DNA of 64,000 nucleotides from Dichetophora obliterata. Taxonomy: Eukaryota > Arthropoda > Insecta > Diptera > Sciomyzidae. Below are positions 1-9,839 of the stretch, piece after piece. Where the stretch lies: NCBI GenBank assembly GCA_963920525.1, contig OY986437.1, positions 196,311,511 through 196,375,510 on the forward strand, read 5' to 3'. A model generated the notes under the pieces. The model worked only from the letters and a program-made list of their open reading frames with translations, did no database searches and was not told where the DNA came from. The position numbers were made by a program, and so were the translations under genes. How positions within the stretch are numbered: position 1 is the stretch's first letter; every line of letters starts with the position of its first letter.

Positions 1-210
1 TGCAATTTTGGTGTTAATGTTAATTTCTTCCATTACCTTTTAAAATTTAGTGGTAATGCAAATTGTTTTCCATTACTATTACATGCTGATGCTAATATTG
101 CATTACCACTAGGTGGTTAGTGGTTATGGAAATTTATTTTGCATTACCACCAGATGGTTAATGGTAGTGGAAAATTAATGGTAATGGAAGATGCCCATCT
201 ATGATTTTAT
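1..210. repeat. AT-rich stretch built of cattac/gtaatg motifs
   Basis: The first 200 bases repeat gcattacc, ggtaatg and gtggttagtgg on both strands, giving many small local palindromes. A similar texture recurs at 11640-11945. No terminal repeat or target duplication can be fixed, because the window may cut the element. It could be the end of the element that carries the BED finger just downstream; this is inference. Confidence 0.4.
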
Positions 211-333
211 TTAAAACAGTATAAAAGCAGTAATTTTTTAATTTGGATCACCCTGTGAAATCATAGACTGTGAAATGTCAGTGACAGCTTGAAACCGAAA
301 TTTAAACATTGTATTGTATTAACGGTTAAGAAA

Positions 334-636
334 ATGGCAAAAAAAAATGTCGATGTAGTCAGCAGTTTTAGACTATTTCAGAATTACATCTGACGGCAAA
401 CATTACTTGTGTCAGTGTTCAATTAAAGATGAAGATGAAGAAACAAATTGTGATGCCAAAATTAGTAGTTTTTGTGGAACGGATATAAACGCTCCATCAA
501 GAGCATCTAACCTGAAAAAGCATTTTCAACGATTTAATCCAGAAATATTGAAAATTGTAATTGAAAAAGACAATAGGGCAGTTCACGATCTTGTTGCATC
601 GTTGCAAATGCAAAATAAACAGCTTTTACAAAAATA
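334..636 (+). pseudogene. BED-type zinc finger, N-terminus of a hAT-like transposase (broken)
   Basis: The reading starts at ATG 334 with a short basic leader. A one-base frameshift near 366-371 moves it into the frame holding YFRITSDGKHYLCQC, and the frame then runs to a stop at 634-636. The Cys-x-Cys pair, the stretch ending in RASNLKKHFQRFNPE and the spacing between them match the BED zinc finger (C-x-C...H-x3-5-H), the DNA-binding head of hAT transposases and some derived host proteins. Only about 95 residues are present and no catalytic RNase H-like domain follows. The last 60 bases take part in an inverted duplication with 663-733. This is a dead fragment of a transposase different from the hAT at 1051-2477. 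An exon of a domesticated BED gene is possible but the frameshift argues against it. Confidence 0.6.
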
Positions 637-733
637 AAAAGCATGTGTAGCAAAAGCTTTTCAATGCTTTTTGTTTTTGTAAAAGCTGTTTATTTTGCAT
701 TTGCAAAGATGCAACAAGATCGTGAATTGCCCT
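575..733. repeat. Inverted duplication of the BED-fragment 3' end
   Basis: Bases 575-647 recur inverted at 663-733 with only a few differences, around a spacer of about 15 bases. One arm is the last 60 coding bases of the BED fragment, so that coding sequence is present on both strands. There is no target duplication around it, so a fold-back copying event is a better explanation than a separate insertion. Confidence 0.8.
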
Positions 734-904
734 AATAATAGCACTCCAAGTAGCTTAGTAGCAAGAAAAAAACCCGCTTTTAATTCAAAACCAATCTTCA
801 ATGGAAAAATTGTTTCTGTTTTAATTTTTAAACTGCTTATATTAAAGAGTAATTTTTATAGCATTATTTATTCAAAATTAAAATAAATATGTTTTTTAAT
901 TATT

Positions 905-960
905 TTGTCAGAGTCGGAGTTGGAGTTGAGATTTTTTGGTCCGACTCCGTAGGCCTAGAA
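905..960. other. GTCGGAGT-rich segment resembling a hAT terminus
   Basis: The segment contains cagagtcggagttggagttg followed by ggtccgactccg, a short hairpin of the kind seen at ends of some hAT elements in insects. It could be an end of the element carrying the BED finger at 334-636. No partner end or 8-bp target duplication was found, so the assignment is weak. Confidence 0.25.
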
Positions 961-1293
961 ACTTTGTAAAATATTTGAGTGAATAGTAGTGATACGTTAA
1001 GGTGCATGTTTTATTGTCATTGTGTGTTTATTAATTTTCTTCATCTACCACAGGCACGGATACAAGGGGAGTAAAGGGGGTAATTACCCCCAAGAGCTTA
1101 AAAATACTTTAATTTTTAATACTTTATTTGAAGTAAATAATTGTGCCCACAGCTTAAGGGTACTTTTATGTATACACAAGCGATTCTAAAGGCGTTCTTT
1201 GAAAGAATACTACAAAAAAATGGTCAGAGATATTGATATAAAGTTTTTTTTATTGATTTCAACAATTGAAGCGTTCTCGCGAATAACGTTTTG

Positions 1294-1721
1294 TGACGTC
1301 ATTTGCATGTACGTGGCGTTTTTATGAAGCGATGCGAGAAGAGTAGGACCATTTTGCTTGCAGAATAACATGATCTGTAATCATCTGAAAAAAATATGTA
1401 TACTTGTAAAGTAAACACTTAAGCTGAGGTAGTGACTTCGAGTTTTTTTAAAAATTATTATTTGTAAGAAAATAACGCGTCTTTAAAGTTGATTTTTTAA
1501 AAAATAGCTGTAAATTTGAGTACATAACGAGCTTTAACTTTATTTTCAGGCTCACTTTTTAAAAAAGGGCGAAGTCACTATCTCGACGTAAGTGTTTGCT
1601 TTGCATATAATAGTATTTTGTTTTTTTCAGATGATTACAGATCATGTCATTCTACAAGCAAAATTGTCCTACTCTTCTCGCATCGCTTCATAAAAACGTC
1701 ACCCACTCGCAAATGACGTCA
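1294..1721. repeat. Foldback of about 430 bp inside the hAT
   Basis: Arms of about 170 bp (1294-1465 and 1555-1721) are imperfect reverse complements around a loop of about 90 bases. Shared blocks include tgacgtcatttgc at the tips, gaagcgatgcgagaagagta and gatctgtaatcatctgaaaa. The arms stop abruptly at the tgacgtca tips. The palindrome sits directly upstream of the hAT dimerisation domain. It may be a non-autonomous element or a rearrangement within the hAT; no clean duplication flanks it. Confidence 0.7.
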
Positions 1722-1779
1722 ACTTCAAATTTGGCAGTGTAAATGGGCGAGCGAAACTAATGTTAATGATATCAACACC

Positions 1780-2028
1780 GTTTTTACTCTTTGTAATAAT
1801 GACATTTTTCAACTTATTTCTAAAACGTTTGCTATCCTTGCCATGCTTCCTATCAATGTAGCAACAGCTGAGCGAAGTTTTTCTACACTGCGACGATTAA
1901 AAACATTGTTACGTCTAAACATGGAACAAGAACGATTGAATGAACTCGTATTATTGCATATACAAAGAGACATTAAAATAAATATTAACGAAGTTATTGA
2001 TAACTTTGTCGCAAAAAAGAAGCGCTGA
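1780..2028 (+). pseudogene. hAT C-terminal dimerisation domain (ZMYM1-like)
   Basis: An open frame contains LPINVATAERSFSTLRRLKT, then a leucine-rich stretch ending LLHIQRDI. This is the hAT family C-terminal dimerisation domain (Pfam Dimer_Tnp_hAT) in the form found in ZMYM1-like transposases. The frame continues upstream of the Met at 1843 through the words DIFQLISKTFAILA, so it is the tail of a longer protein. The stop at 2026-2028 is the natural C-terminus of the family. The BED finger and catalytic DDE region are absent from this copy, so it cannot act by itself. Confidence 0.8.
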
Positions 2029-2989
2029 TATGATTTTGTCATATAATTTTTTCTATCCAATGATTATCTAATAATCAGTATACATTTTGCATTGTTCATT
2101 TATTTTTCAAAGTGTACCATATCATAGTCGTAACGCCAGAGCAATAAGTTTCAAATTCCTTTAATTTTTTTTTTTATTGAAAAGCACTATGTTTTTTCAT
2201 TGCACATACTTGAAAATATAATTGTGCAATGTTTTTATAATGGAATAAATGTGAAAAATTTTAATAAATCAACCTTAATTCCAAAATTAGTTAAATCTAG
2301 AGTTTTTATTTACTTTTCGCTAATATATTATTCCAGAAAAAGGGAAAAATAATTAAATACGGAAATGTGCGTGTATGTGTCTGAGAAAAATGCTTCTTAA
2401 ACAATTCGAAAGACAAAATTTTCTCAAATCAAAAATGTGTGTATTTGATATTAAGACTTTTTCCAGATCCGCCGCTGATCTACCACCAGTACCCTATGCT
2501 CGAAAGTTAAGGCTTTTTGAAAGATTTTTAAAAAAGATTCTTTTGAAATTACTTAAAAAGGTATCTTTAACAGAGTAGGTTCTTTTTAAAAAAAACCCGT
2601 CAGATCTTGTTAGAGCATTTTTTAAATAGGATGAAAATTTGCAGTTCTATGTTTCTATTTCCAAATAATTGATTGAAATGCTTAATTTACTTTTTAAATT
2701 AACCAATAGTGAGTCTCCAGTACAAAAGTTGCATAAATATGCACAAAAATGCAATTTGGAGGATACCTAAATTGGTTCAGACCAAAAAAAGTATACCAAT
2801 CGATTGGATTTTGTATATACTATTTGATTTTGGCATCGGAATTGGAGGTCAGATTTTTCTTTATTATGAGATTTATGGCTTGAAACTTTAAATTTGTTTA
2901 CAAAAACAAAAAAAAAATTGTTTTTAACTACATTCGATCATAACGTTTTATACCTTTAAATTTTTTTTTCGACTCTCCTCTACTATTTT

Positions 2990-3383
2990 ATTTTTTTTTT
3001 TAAAAAAGATCAAAGAACCAAGGCGCCTTATACAAACAAAGTTTGGTCTTTGACCTGAAAGGAAAGTGATAGATTATTTAGAGGAATTGATTGGAACCAT
3101 ACGTGAATTATTGATTAGGCAAAACAAACATGAAAGACAATTTTAATTGCTCTCAGCCGAGGCCAGTGTTATGCCTTAACCTCGGCAAGCATTTCTAGCC
3201 CTTAGTTATTCCTGCCCTTTAGTTCCACATTTTCCACAATTTAATTGTGAATTTTTTAGTTTTCCATAATTCTTAAATGTAGGAAGAACAAAGAAAGTGA
3301 AAAGAACCATGCCCGAGCCCGGATTCGAACCAGGGACCTCTGGGTTTATAGACTAGCGCACTCTCGACTAGACTACAAAGGCC
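2990..3383 (-). mobile_element. tRNA-derived SINE, family 1, minus-strand copy
   Basis: The sequence is a near-complete inverted copy of 39098-39494. On the minus strand it begins GGCCTTTGTAGTCTAGT (pol III A-box like) and contains GGTTCGAATCC (perfect B-box) about 50 bases on. A unique body of about 310 bases follows, and it ends in an A-rich tail seen as poly-T at 2989-3001. A tRNA-like head with pol III boxes, a fixed body and an A tail define a tRNA-derived SINE. The anticodon arm pairs poorly, so this is not a working tRNA gene. The same body at a second locus proves dispersal. Confidence 0.85.
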
Positions 3384-4120
3384 GACATTACATTAATTTG
3401 ACAATTCATTGGTAGAAAGTGAAAGTTTTGGCAAGCATTTATGTAAAGTTTCGCTCTTAAAAAGTGGACTGTTTAATTTTGCCATTTACATGGGAAATCG
3501 GGGCCAATCAAAAAAAATCAGTATGATATTCGGATTCTATATATTGAAAATTTTACTATAGAAAATGTTATCGCCATTCGTTGTGGAAAACCTTGTTTAG
3601 TTTCTTTTTCTGCTACATCTAAGACATTTCCTGATTATTTAGAACTTCTATTTTTGCTTCCTATATTCCAAATATAAAAAGTTTTTTGGTAATTTTTCGT
3701 CATTTTTCGTAGTTTTTTATTGGTTTTAGTTTTCAGGTAATTTTTACTAGATTTTGGGCATTTTTATGTAATTTTTAGCAATTTCTAGGTTATTTTACTG
3801 TCATTTTGGGACAATGATAATTTCTAGAGCATTTTTTGGTTTTTAGGACATTTGAGTGCAATTCTAAAATAATTTTTTCGTTCTTTTCCTACTGAAAAAT
3901 GTATAAATTGAAATTTTTAAGCATATTCCTTTAACAATAGAGTCCCTGCTATCAAGAACATAACCTCTCGAGTTTTGTTTATAGACCTCGATGAAAAAAA
4001 AGCTCTGCGCGTGGTGAAACTGACGAAAGGGTATGTAGATAGATGACACAAGTGTTAAATAAAGACTCAGGATATGCTAGGATATGCTTGCTGGAATATT
4101 AGGGGGTAAAAATTTTAATA
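3384..4120. other. AT-rich interval without a recognisable gene
   Basis: There is no coding signal. Part of it (3660-3860) is a loose repetition of ggtaatttttcgt-like words, similar in texture to 12190-12370. It probably represents decayed repeat DNA. Confidence 0.4.
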
Positions 4121-4270
4121 CTATGAAATAAGAAGAGGAACTTGCATCTGATGACATATCGTCTTTTAAATATATTCCTCTCGTCATTGCAGAAATAGAA
4201 AGAGCTTTTTCTGTTTAGAAAAACATTATGCCAGACAATCGACGTTCTTACAATTTTAATAAGTTAAGGG
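4121..4270 (+). pseudogene. hAT dimerisation-domain scrap
   Basis: One frame reads DDISSFKYIPLVIAEIERAF, then SV, an in-frame stop, and KNIMPDNRRSYNF. The IP-x5-ExERAFS core followed by a basic, hydrophobic segment corresponds to the start of the hAT C-terminal dimerisation domain. It belongs to a lineage different from the ZMYM1-like copies (no LRRLKT motif). A stop interrupts it and no ends were found. Confidence 0.5.
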
Positions 4271-4639
4271 GGTAGTAAGGTTTTAAAACTGTTTTTTGTT
4301 TTAGTTGTTTTTCTGAATGTCGAGAGTATTGTGTCAAATATTCAAGTAAATCGGAGCAAAAATAACGAAGCTACACCGTTTCAAGCGTCCGGCCCTCATA
4401 CTGGGATGTTCGAGTACAAAAAATTTAAAATCGATTTTCCCAAACATGTAATTTTTAATGTCGGTGACCACGATTTCGAAAAAACTACTGAACCTATCGT
4501 ACATACAAGTCTTATATATTAATAGGCAAACATCAAATGGTGTCGTACACTTTTTCGATATTATTTTAGAATAACGGCAATGAAACTTATATCATTCGAA
4601 ATGTACTGCGCCCTGTATGTGCAGAATCATTTTAGATTT

Positions 4640-5470
4640 TAAATTAATGACCTCTAACCCGGAATATTAACGTTGAAAGTTTGTATTATTTTTAGTAAGG
4701 AATCTCTAGGAAGAGGTAGAATGGTGAATGAGGTATCAAACGAAAGATCTGGCTGCACAGTATGATTACATTTTAGATTGGTGACCTTCGACCTGAAATA
4801 TAAGCGTAAAAAGAGCATTTATTAAATAAAAGCTAAACTGTAACAGATGAAAGAATATAATGTAAGAGGGAATTTTAGACATTGATAATTTGTGCAAAAA
4901 ATACTTCCGACAATTTGCGCCATCTCTTACGGATACCCTACAATAAGCATTTTTTTATACAACAAGAGTGATTTTATATACACATATATTGTGATGGCGA
5001 AATTTCTTACAAATAGTAAAGTCTGAACAATATCCGTTATTTTGGCATAAAAATTAGGGGTTCTGTACTATTCTCAGTACAACGTATTTTTGTATGAAAA
5101 GTCGTTGGTTGAGAAATATAACAGCATACTAAAGCTTTCTTGGTAATATATTCCACGGATAGTATGTTAAAAATATTTCCATAAAATGACATTAAAATTA
5201 TTTAGATATCTCGAAAAGAGTATATCTTCTCAGTGCAACGTATTTCCTTGAAGCAAAGCCATCGCCTCAGAATGAGAAAGAAGCTATTGAAATTTCAAGT
5301 TTTGCTAGCAAATATCTCAGCCATTTTTTAATCGATTTTCAACAAATTTATCTTTGTCTGAAAGATCAATGAAATAACTTTGGAGAAATAATAATAAAAG
5401 ATTAACCGTTATCCCATCAATTTAATGTTTAATATTGTTTTAAAAAAACCTCTAAAATATTTAGGTTTTG
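4640..5470. repeat. Dispersed repeat, copy 1 (Helitron-interior-like)
   Basis: About 560 bases (4770-5330) align in direct orientation with 10895-11440. Shared landmarks are gacctgaaatata, ttagacatt, accctacaataagcattttt, tattgtgatgg and cttctcag...caacgt. Related words recur at 41290-41930 inside an element with Helitron termini, so this may be the interior of a Helitron family that has lost its ends here. No coding capacity is visible. Confidence 0.6.
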
Positions 5471-5489
5471 CTCAAAAAATCAGACAAAC

Positions 5490-5771
5490 TTTATTGTTGA
5501 TTATGACTTGCTGTTATTGTGTGGTGACTTTAATGTGAATATCCTTTCAAGTGACTCAGTCAAACAAACTTTATATGAAAATATTACTTCTTTAGGGTTG
5601 TCAGTTGTTAATGAAGACTTACCCACAAGGTTTTCTAACAACACAAATCCAAGTCTTCTTGATTTTTTTATAGTATCAGACTTTTCAGCTGTTTCACTAT
5701 TTGACCAGTTATATTTCCTTTCTGACCATGATTTAATTTTTTGTTCGTTATATATTAATCTCGTAGTATAA
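5490..5771 (+). pseudogene. LINE endonuclease C-terminal part
   Basis: The frame reads LLLCGDFNVNIL, then about 60 residues, then FLSDHDLIFCSLY. GDFN and SDH are catalytic motifs of the apurinic-like endonuclease that nicks the target for non-LTR retrotransposition. The N-terminal half of the domain is absent because the copy is 5' truncated. A frameshift just after 5771 separates this part from the reverse transcriptase frame at 5840. Confidence 0.75.
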
Positions 5772-5839
5772 TATCTCATAACTTTACATATAGGGATTTA
5801 AAACACATCAGTTATCAGTCTCTGTTTCGTGATATATCA

Positions 5840-7812
5840 TTGACCCCCTTCAATGATTGCTGGCTTCACAATAACATTAACGACAAACTTAGTTCCCTTG
5901 TTGAACCCATAAAATATTTATTTGAGAAACATGTCCCTGAACGCACGATTTGTATTAGGAATTCAGCTTGCCCTTGGTTTTCTGACAATGTCTTAAATTC
6001 TATTAAAAGAAGAAACAAATTTCGATTGATATGGAAGAGAAACCCAACCAAACCCAACTGGCAAACATATAGACTGTCAAGGAATGAATCTGTTTCACTA
6101 ATAAGACAGGCTAAATCACGCTATTTTGCGGCTAAGCTTCAACCCTCCCTTCCAACCAAAACGCTTTGGAGCAATATAAAAAAACTTGGGGTCTGCAATA
6201 AAAACAACACTGACTGCAATAATAATCCAGAAATTATAAATAACTTTTTTGTAGATTCTGTTTCTACTCCTAATTATAATATTTCTTCTCCTACTGGTCT
6301 CTCTATGCTTCAGTCTTTTGAATTTGCTCCAGTAAATGAGCTTGATGTTGGTAAATGTGCTATGCAAATTAAGTCAAACGCAATAGGTGAAGATGGCATT
6401 CCCATAAAGTTTATTAAAATCATTTTGCCCCACATTATCAGCCCCCTAACACATATCATCAATTTTTGTTTCACGACCTCATCATTTCTGGACAAGTGGA
6501 AAGTGGCCACTGTATTATCGATAGCAAAAAACAAAAACCCATCTGGTCCCAGCGATTTCAGGCCTATAAGTATTTTACCGCCTCTTTCAAAAGTTTGTGA
6601 GAAACTCATGACTCAGCATATCAATAATTTTATACTCGACAGAAACCTGTTATCCCCCTTTCAATCTGGTTTTCGAGCTGGACATAGTTGCTCCTCAGCT
6701 GTTGTTAAAGTTATTGACGATATAAGACCTGAATACGATGCGGGTTCTATGACTATAGTCTGTCTGCTAGACTTCTCTAAAGCTTTTGATAGTGTCAGTC
6801 ATCAGTATTTGTGTCATAAGCTTAAGACGTTATTTGGTTTCTGTAATAGTGCTGTCAATCTAATTTCCAATTATTTGTGTATTTGGTCTCAAAAAGTTAA
6901 ACTGGTCAATTGTCCTCTCAGTACAAGTTAGTATTAAATGGTGTTCCACAAGGCTCCATACTTAGTCCTCTGTTATTTTCAATATTTATAAATGATATTT
7001 TTAATGTTTGCAAACATGCATCTATTCATGCATATGCTGATGATGTTCAGCTGTATCTTTCACGACGAACAGGGTATCTTCACAACCTCTGTTGTAGAAT
7101 GAATGAAGATCTCAACAGCATCAATGAGTGGGCCAGTAACAATGGTCTGCAATTAAATGCATCAAAGTCATATGTCCTGCCTATTTGTAAGCACAAAATC
7201 TGTATAAATGATATCCCTGATTTGTTTATTGGAATAAATAAGCTAGCTGTTGAGTCAAAAATTGTAAATCTTGGCTTTTATATAAATTCTTCTTTGTCCT
7301 GTGTTGATGTCCTACGTAATTTGAGAATGTCTGCTAGTGTAACTCCTGTAAATATAAAACGAAAGTTGGTGATACAATTTATTTTACCATTGATAATATA
7401 CTCTGAAACAGTGTACAGTAAGCTCAACTCATCTTCCCAATTAAAATTGCAAATAGCTTTTAATTATGCCACACGTTATGTTTATGGTTTACGAAGATAT
7501 GAACACCTATCTAGCTTTAGAAATTCAATACTTGGTTGCGACATAACATCATACATCAAAGCAAGAAACTGTATATACCTGCTTAAACTTATTCATGAAA
7601 AATCGCCTCGTTACCTTTATGAAAAATTACGGTTTTGTATGTCAAGAAGAAGTCATATTCTTATTATACCCAGGCATAACTCTTTAAACACCTCTTACTT
7701 GTTTTTCATTAACACCATTAGACTCTGGAATGCACTACCTAGATGGTTAAGAGAAATAACTAGGAGAGGTACTTTTAGGCAATCTATCTTAACTTTATTC
7801 TCTACTCCATAG
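5840..7812 (+). pseudogene. LINE reverse transcriptase (one frameshift)
   Basis: Two overlapping frames make up one reverse transcriptase. The first (5840-6931) has the linker domain, FRPISILPPLSKVCEKLM and LLDFSKAFDSV with the first catalytic Asp. The second (6910-7812) has GVPQGSILSPLLF, then HAYADDVQLYL with the intact YADD catalytic pair, then the thumb and a C-terminal region ending at 7812. A single indel near 6910-6931 causes the break. The catalytic residues survive, but without a full endonuclease or an ORF1 this copy cannot transpose. Confidence 0.85.
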
Positions 7813-7920
7813 TATCTGCAATTTGCTTAAACTATTTCAAAGGTTATTTTTATTTCTTTTCTCTTTTTTTCTCCTTTCTTTCCTCTTTATTAATGTATTT
7901 ACTCTTTTTTTATTATAATA

Positions 7921-9183
7921 CTAGCTGAACCCGGTGTGCTTCGCTACCCCCCTCGTATAAAATAAAATTAAAAGTATTTATATATTTACAAAATTTTATT
8001 TATTTAATTTAATTATTGCAATGCTTCGCCTCTTTTTTTGTTGTAAGCCAATTAAAATTCAGCACTGAATCGCATGTAATTTGCTTCATGCTCCCCCTTT
8101 TTATTTTTAGACCAATCAAAAAGCAGCAATTACACAATCAGCTGTTTCGCAGTCAGTTGTGGGAGAATGAGAATGGGGTTACCCCACTCTCTATTTTAAT
8201 TAACACGTATTATAAAATCAGCTGTTTTGAAGACAGTAGTGGAAGAAAGAGAATGGGGCTACCCTACTATTTTTATTAATATGTATTTTAAATTTGTGGT
8301 AAAGCCGTTAATAAACGTAGTAAAAAAGTAGGTGCAGAAGTGTGCATGGTCGAAAAATATTATCATGTAATAAGTATTCCTGAGTCAAAGCTGAACGCTG
8401 TGAAAATTTAAGATCGGATATCAGGTCCAGCCTCCAATATATCGCAAACAAAGGGGCGTGCTCCGCCCACTTTTCTTTTGGTACGTATTTCTATTCATGC
8501 CAATACCATATATAGCAAATACTGCCGCCGTTGGTCAAAAAATGCCCAAGATATGACGGTTTTAAATTTTGGGTTATATGGGCGAGGCCACGCCCCTTCG
8601 TCCACTCACAACTTTATATAGTCAAGAATTTATTATTTCATAAGAATATCCTATTGTGAAAATTTAATGACGATCGGTCCAGTAGTTAAGGCTATATTGC
8701 GATTTTTAATTTTCCTAAAAAGGGGCGTGGTCCCACCCACTTTTCTCCTGGTACGTATTTCTAATTATGCCAATACCATATGTACCAAATAGCATCAACG
8801 TAGGTCAAAAAATGCCCAAAATATGGCGATTTAAATTTTTGGGTTATATGGGCAGTGCCACGCCCCTTTGTCCAATAAAAACTTCATAAAGCCTATTATT
8901 CTTTTCAGAGTCATAGTAAAATGCTGTGAAAGTTTCAGGAAGATCGGTCCAAGGGTTTGGCCTCATATAGTTTCGAAATGTACAACATGGGCGAAAAAAT
9001 CAGTTTTCGATTTTTCCAATTTCCCGACTTTTCCGGAGGGTTTTCCAAAATTTTCATATAGTTTCGTAAAAACTTACTCCTGGCAATTACGAATAACTGA
9101 AAAAAAATTGAGCCAAATCGGTCCAACCGTTCTCGAGTTTTGCGCTTAGCAACACATTCAGCGACTTATTTTTATATTACAGA
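7921..9183 (-). mobile_element. Helitron-like element, minus strand
   Basis: Read on the minus strand it starts TC (9183-9182) followed by an AT-rich TGTAATATAAAAATAAG and CTCGAGAACGGTTGGACCG, and ends GGGTTCAGCTAG (7921). The host bases are A and T on either side, as expected for Helitron insertion between A and T. The interior has about two copies of a 270-bp unit carrying ggggcgtg and ccacgccc (8440-8980). There is no Rep/helicase coding, so it is non-autonomous. It lies in the 3' region of the LINE. Confidence 0.75.
8440..8980. repeat. Two-copy 270-bp tandem repeat inside the Helitron
   Basis: aaaggggcgtg (8449 and 8719) and tatgggc...ccacgcccctt (8577 and 8847) each recur about 270 bases apart, with matching intervening blocks such as ggtacgtatttct and atgccaataccatat. 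Internal tandem repeats of this kind are common in short non-autonomous Helitrons of flies. Confidence 0.75.
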
Positions 9184-9292
9184 TATGATTATTATAATAA
9201 TCTTTTAATCAAAAGTATTGTTAAATGTCTGTAATTAAATCTTAAGCCCGGTTGTTATAATGTTAATCTAATTTAATCTAATTAAATTCTTA

Positions 9293-9704
9293 CAGTGCAC
9301 CCTAAACAAGTGCGCGTTGCGCTGCGTACCCAAACGCCACGCAATTTTATTTTACGCTTAACCTAAACAAGTGCGCTGCGGAAAGAACTGCTGCTCTCGA
9401 ACCAGATCAGTCTGATGGTTTAAAAATCTTAAAGAAACTTTTAGAATTGTGTAAAAATCTATTAATATAGCAAATACTTCCATTTGCAATTGAGATTAAT
9501 TAATTAAAAGCAGCTAATTGCTCTTTGTTCTAATACTTTGGCTTTATGCAGCCAACTTCACATCCGAACGCACTGTCAAAATTGGAAATTCGATTCATGT
9601 TGCGGTAGTCCGGTGCGTGTTTCGGTAGGCTTCATACAAAATGTATGGGCATGAGCCGATTTTGACAGTTAAACCACGCACGCGCACTTGTTTAGGGTGG
9701 ACTG
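9293..9704. mobile_element. Short inverted-repeat DNA element (MITE) in the LINE 3' region
   Basis: The ends are CAGTGCACCCTAAACAAGTG (left) and, inverted, CAGTCCACCCTAAACAAGTG (right), about 25 bases matching with one mismatch. TTA precedes the left end and follows the right end, consistent with a 3-bp TTA duplication as in PIF/Harbinger elements. The interior of about 360 bases has no coding. LINE 3' sequence continues on both sides. Confidence 0.65.
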
Positions 9705-9839
9705 TTATTTAACTAAACTAAATGATTTTTGTACTATAAAAGAACATAGTTCTAAGTGTACTGATGTTAGCTTTTAATTTTATAAATAAAATAAAAATAA
9801 TAAAAAATTTTTTTGTTGTAATTTTTTTTTTTCTTATTA

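Larger units (their letters stand above)
1051..2477 (+). mobile_element. hAT element with perfect 8-bp TSD (ATCTACCA)
   Basis: The left end reads CAGGCACGGATACAAGG and the inverted right end CAGCGGCGGATCTGG, sharing CAG...CGGAT. Both ends are directly flanked by the same 8 bases, ATCTACCA, at 1043-1050 and 2478-2485. Eight-base duplications and CA(G)-type ends are the signature of the hAT superfamily. At 1427 bp it is too short for a full element. It keeps only the transposase C-terminus (1780-2028) and carries a foldback at 1294-1721. Confidence 0.85.
5480..9830 (+). mobile_element. 5'-truncated non-LTR retrotransposon (LINE), interrupted twice
   Basis: The copy begins inside the endonuclease domain, runs through the reverse transcriptase (5840-7812), and ends in an A-rich 3' tail near 9830. 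Abrupt 5' truncation is normal for target-primed reverse transcription. Its 3' untranslated region is split by a minus-strand Helitron at 7921-9183 and an inverted-repeat element at 9293-9704. Sequence typical of the 3' region (taatctaatt..., aataaaataaaaataat) resumes after each. RT motif style suggests the Jockey-like group, but clade assignment needs a tree. Confidence 0.75.

Noticed and set aside
3310..3383. A functional tRNA gene on the minus strand
   Set aside because: The anticodon arm does not pair and the sequence continues into a body shared with another locus, so it is a SINE head.
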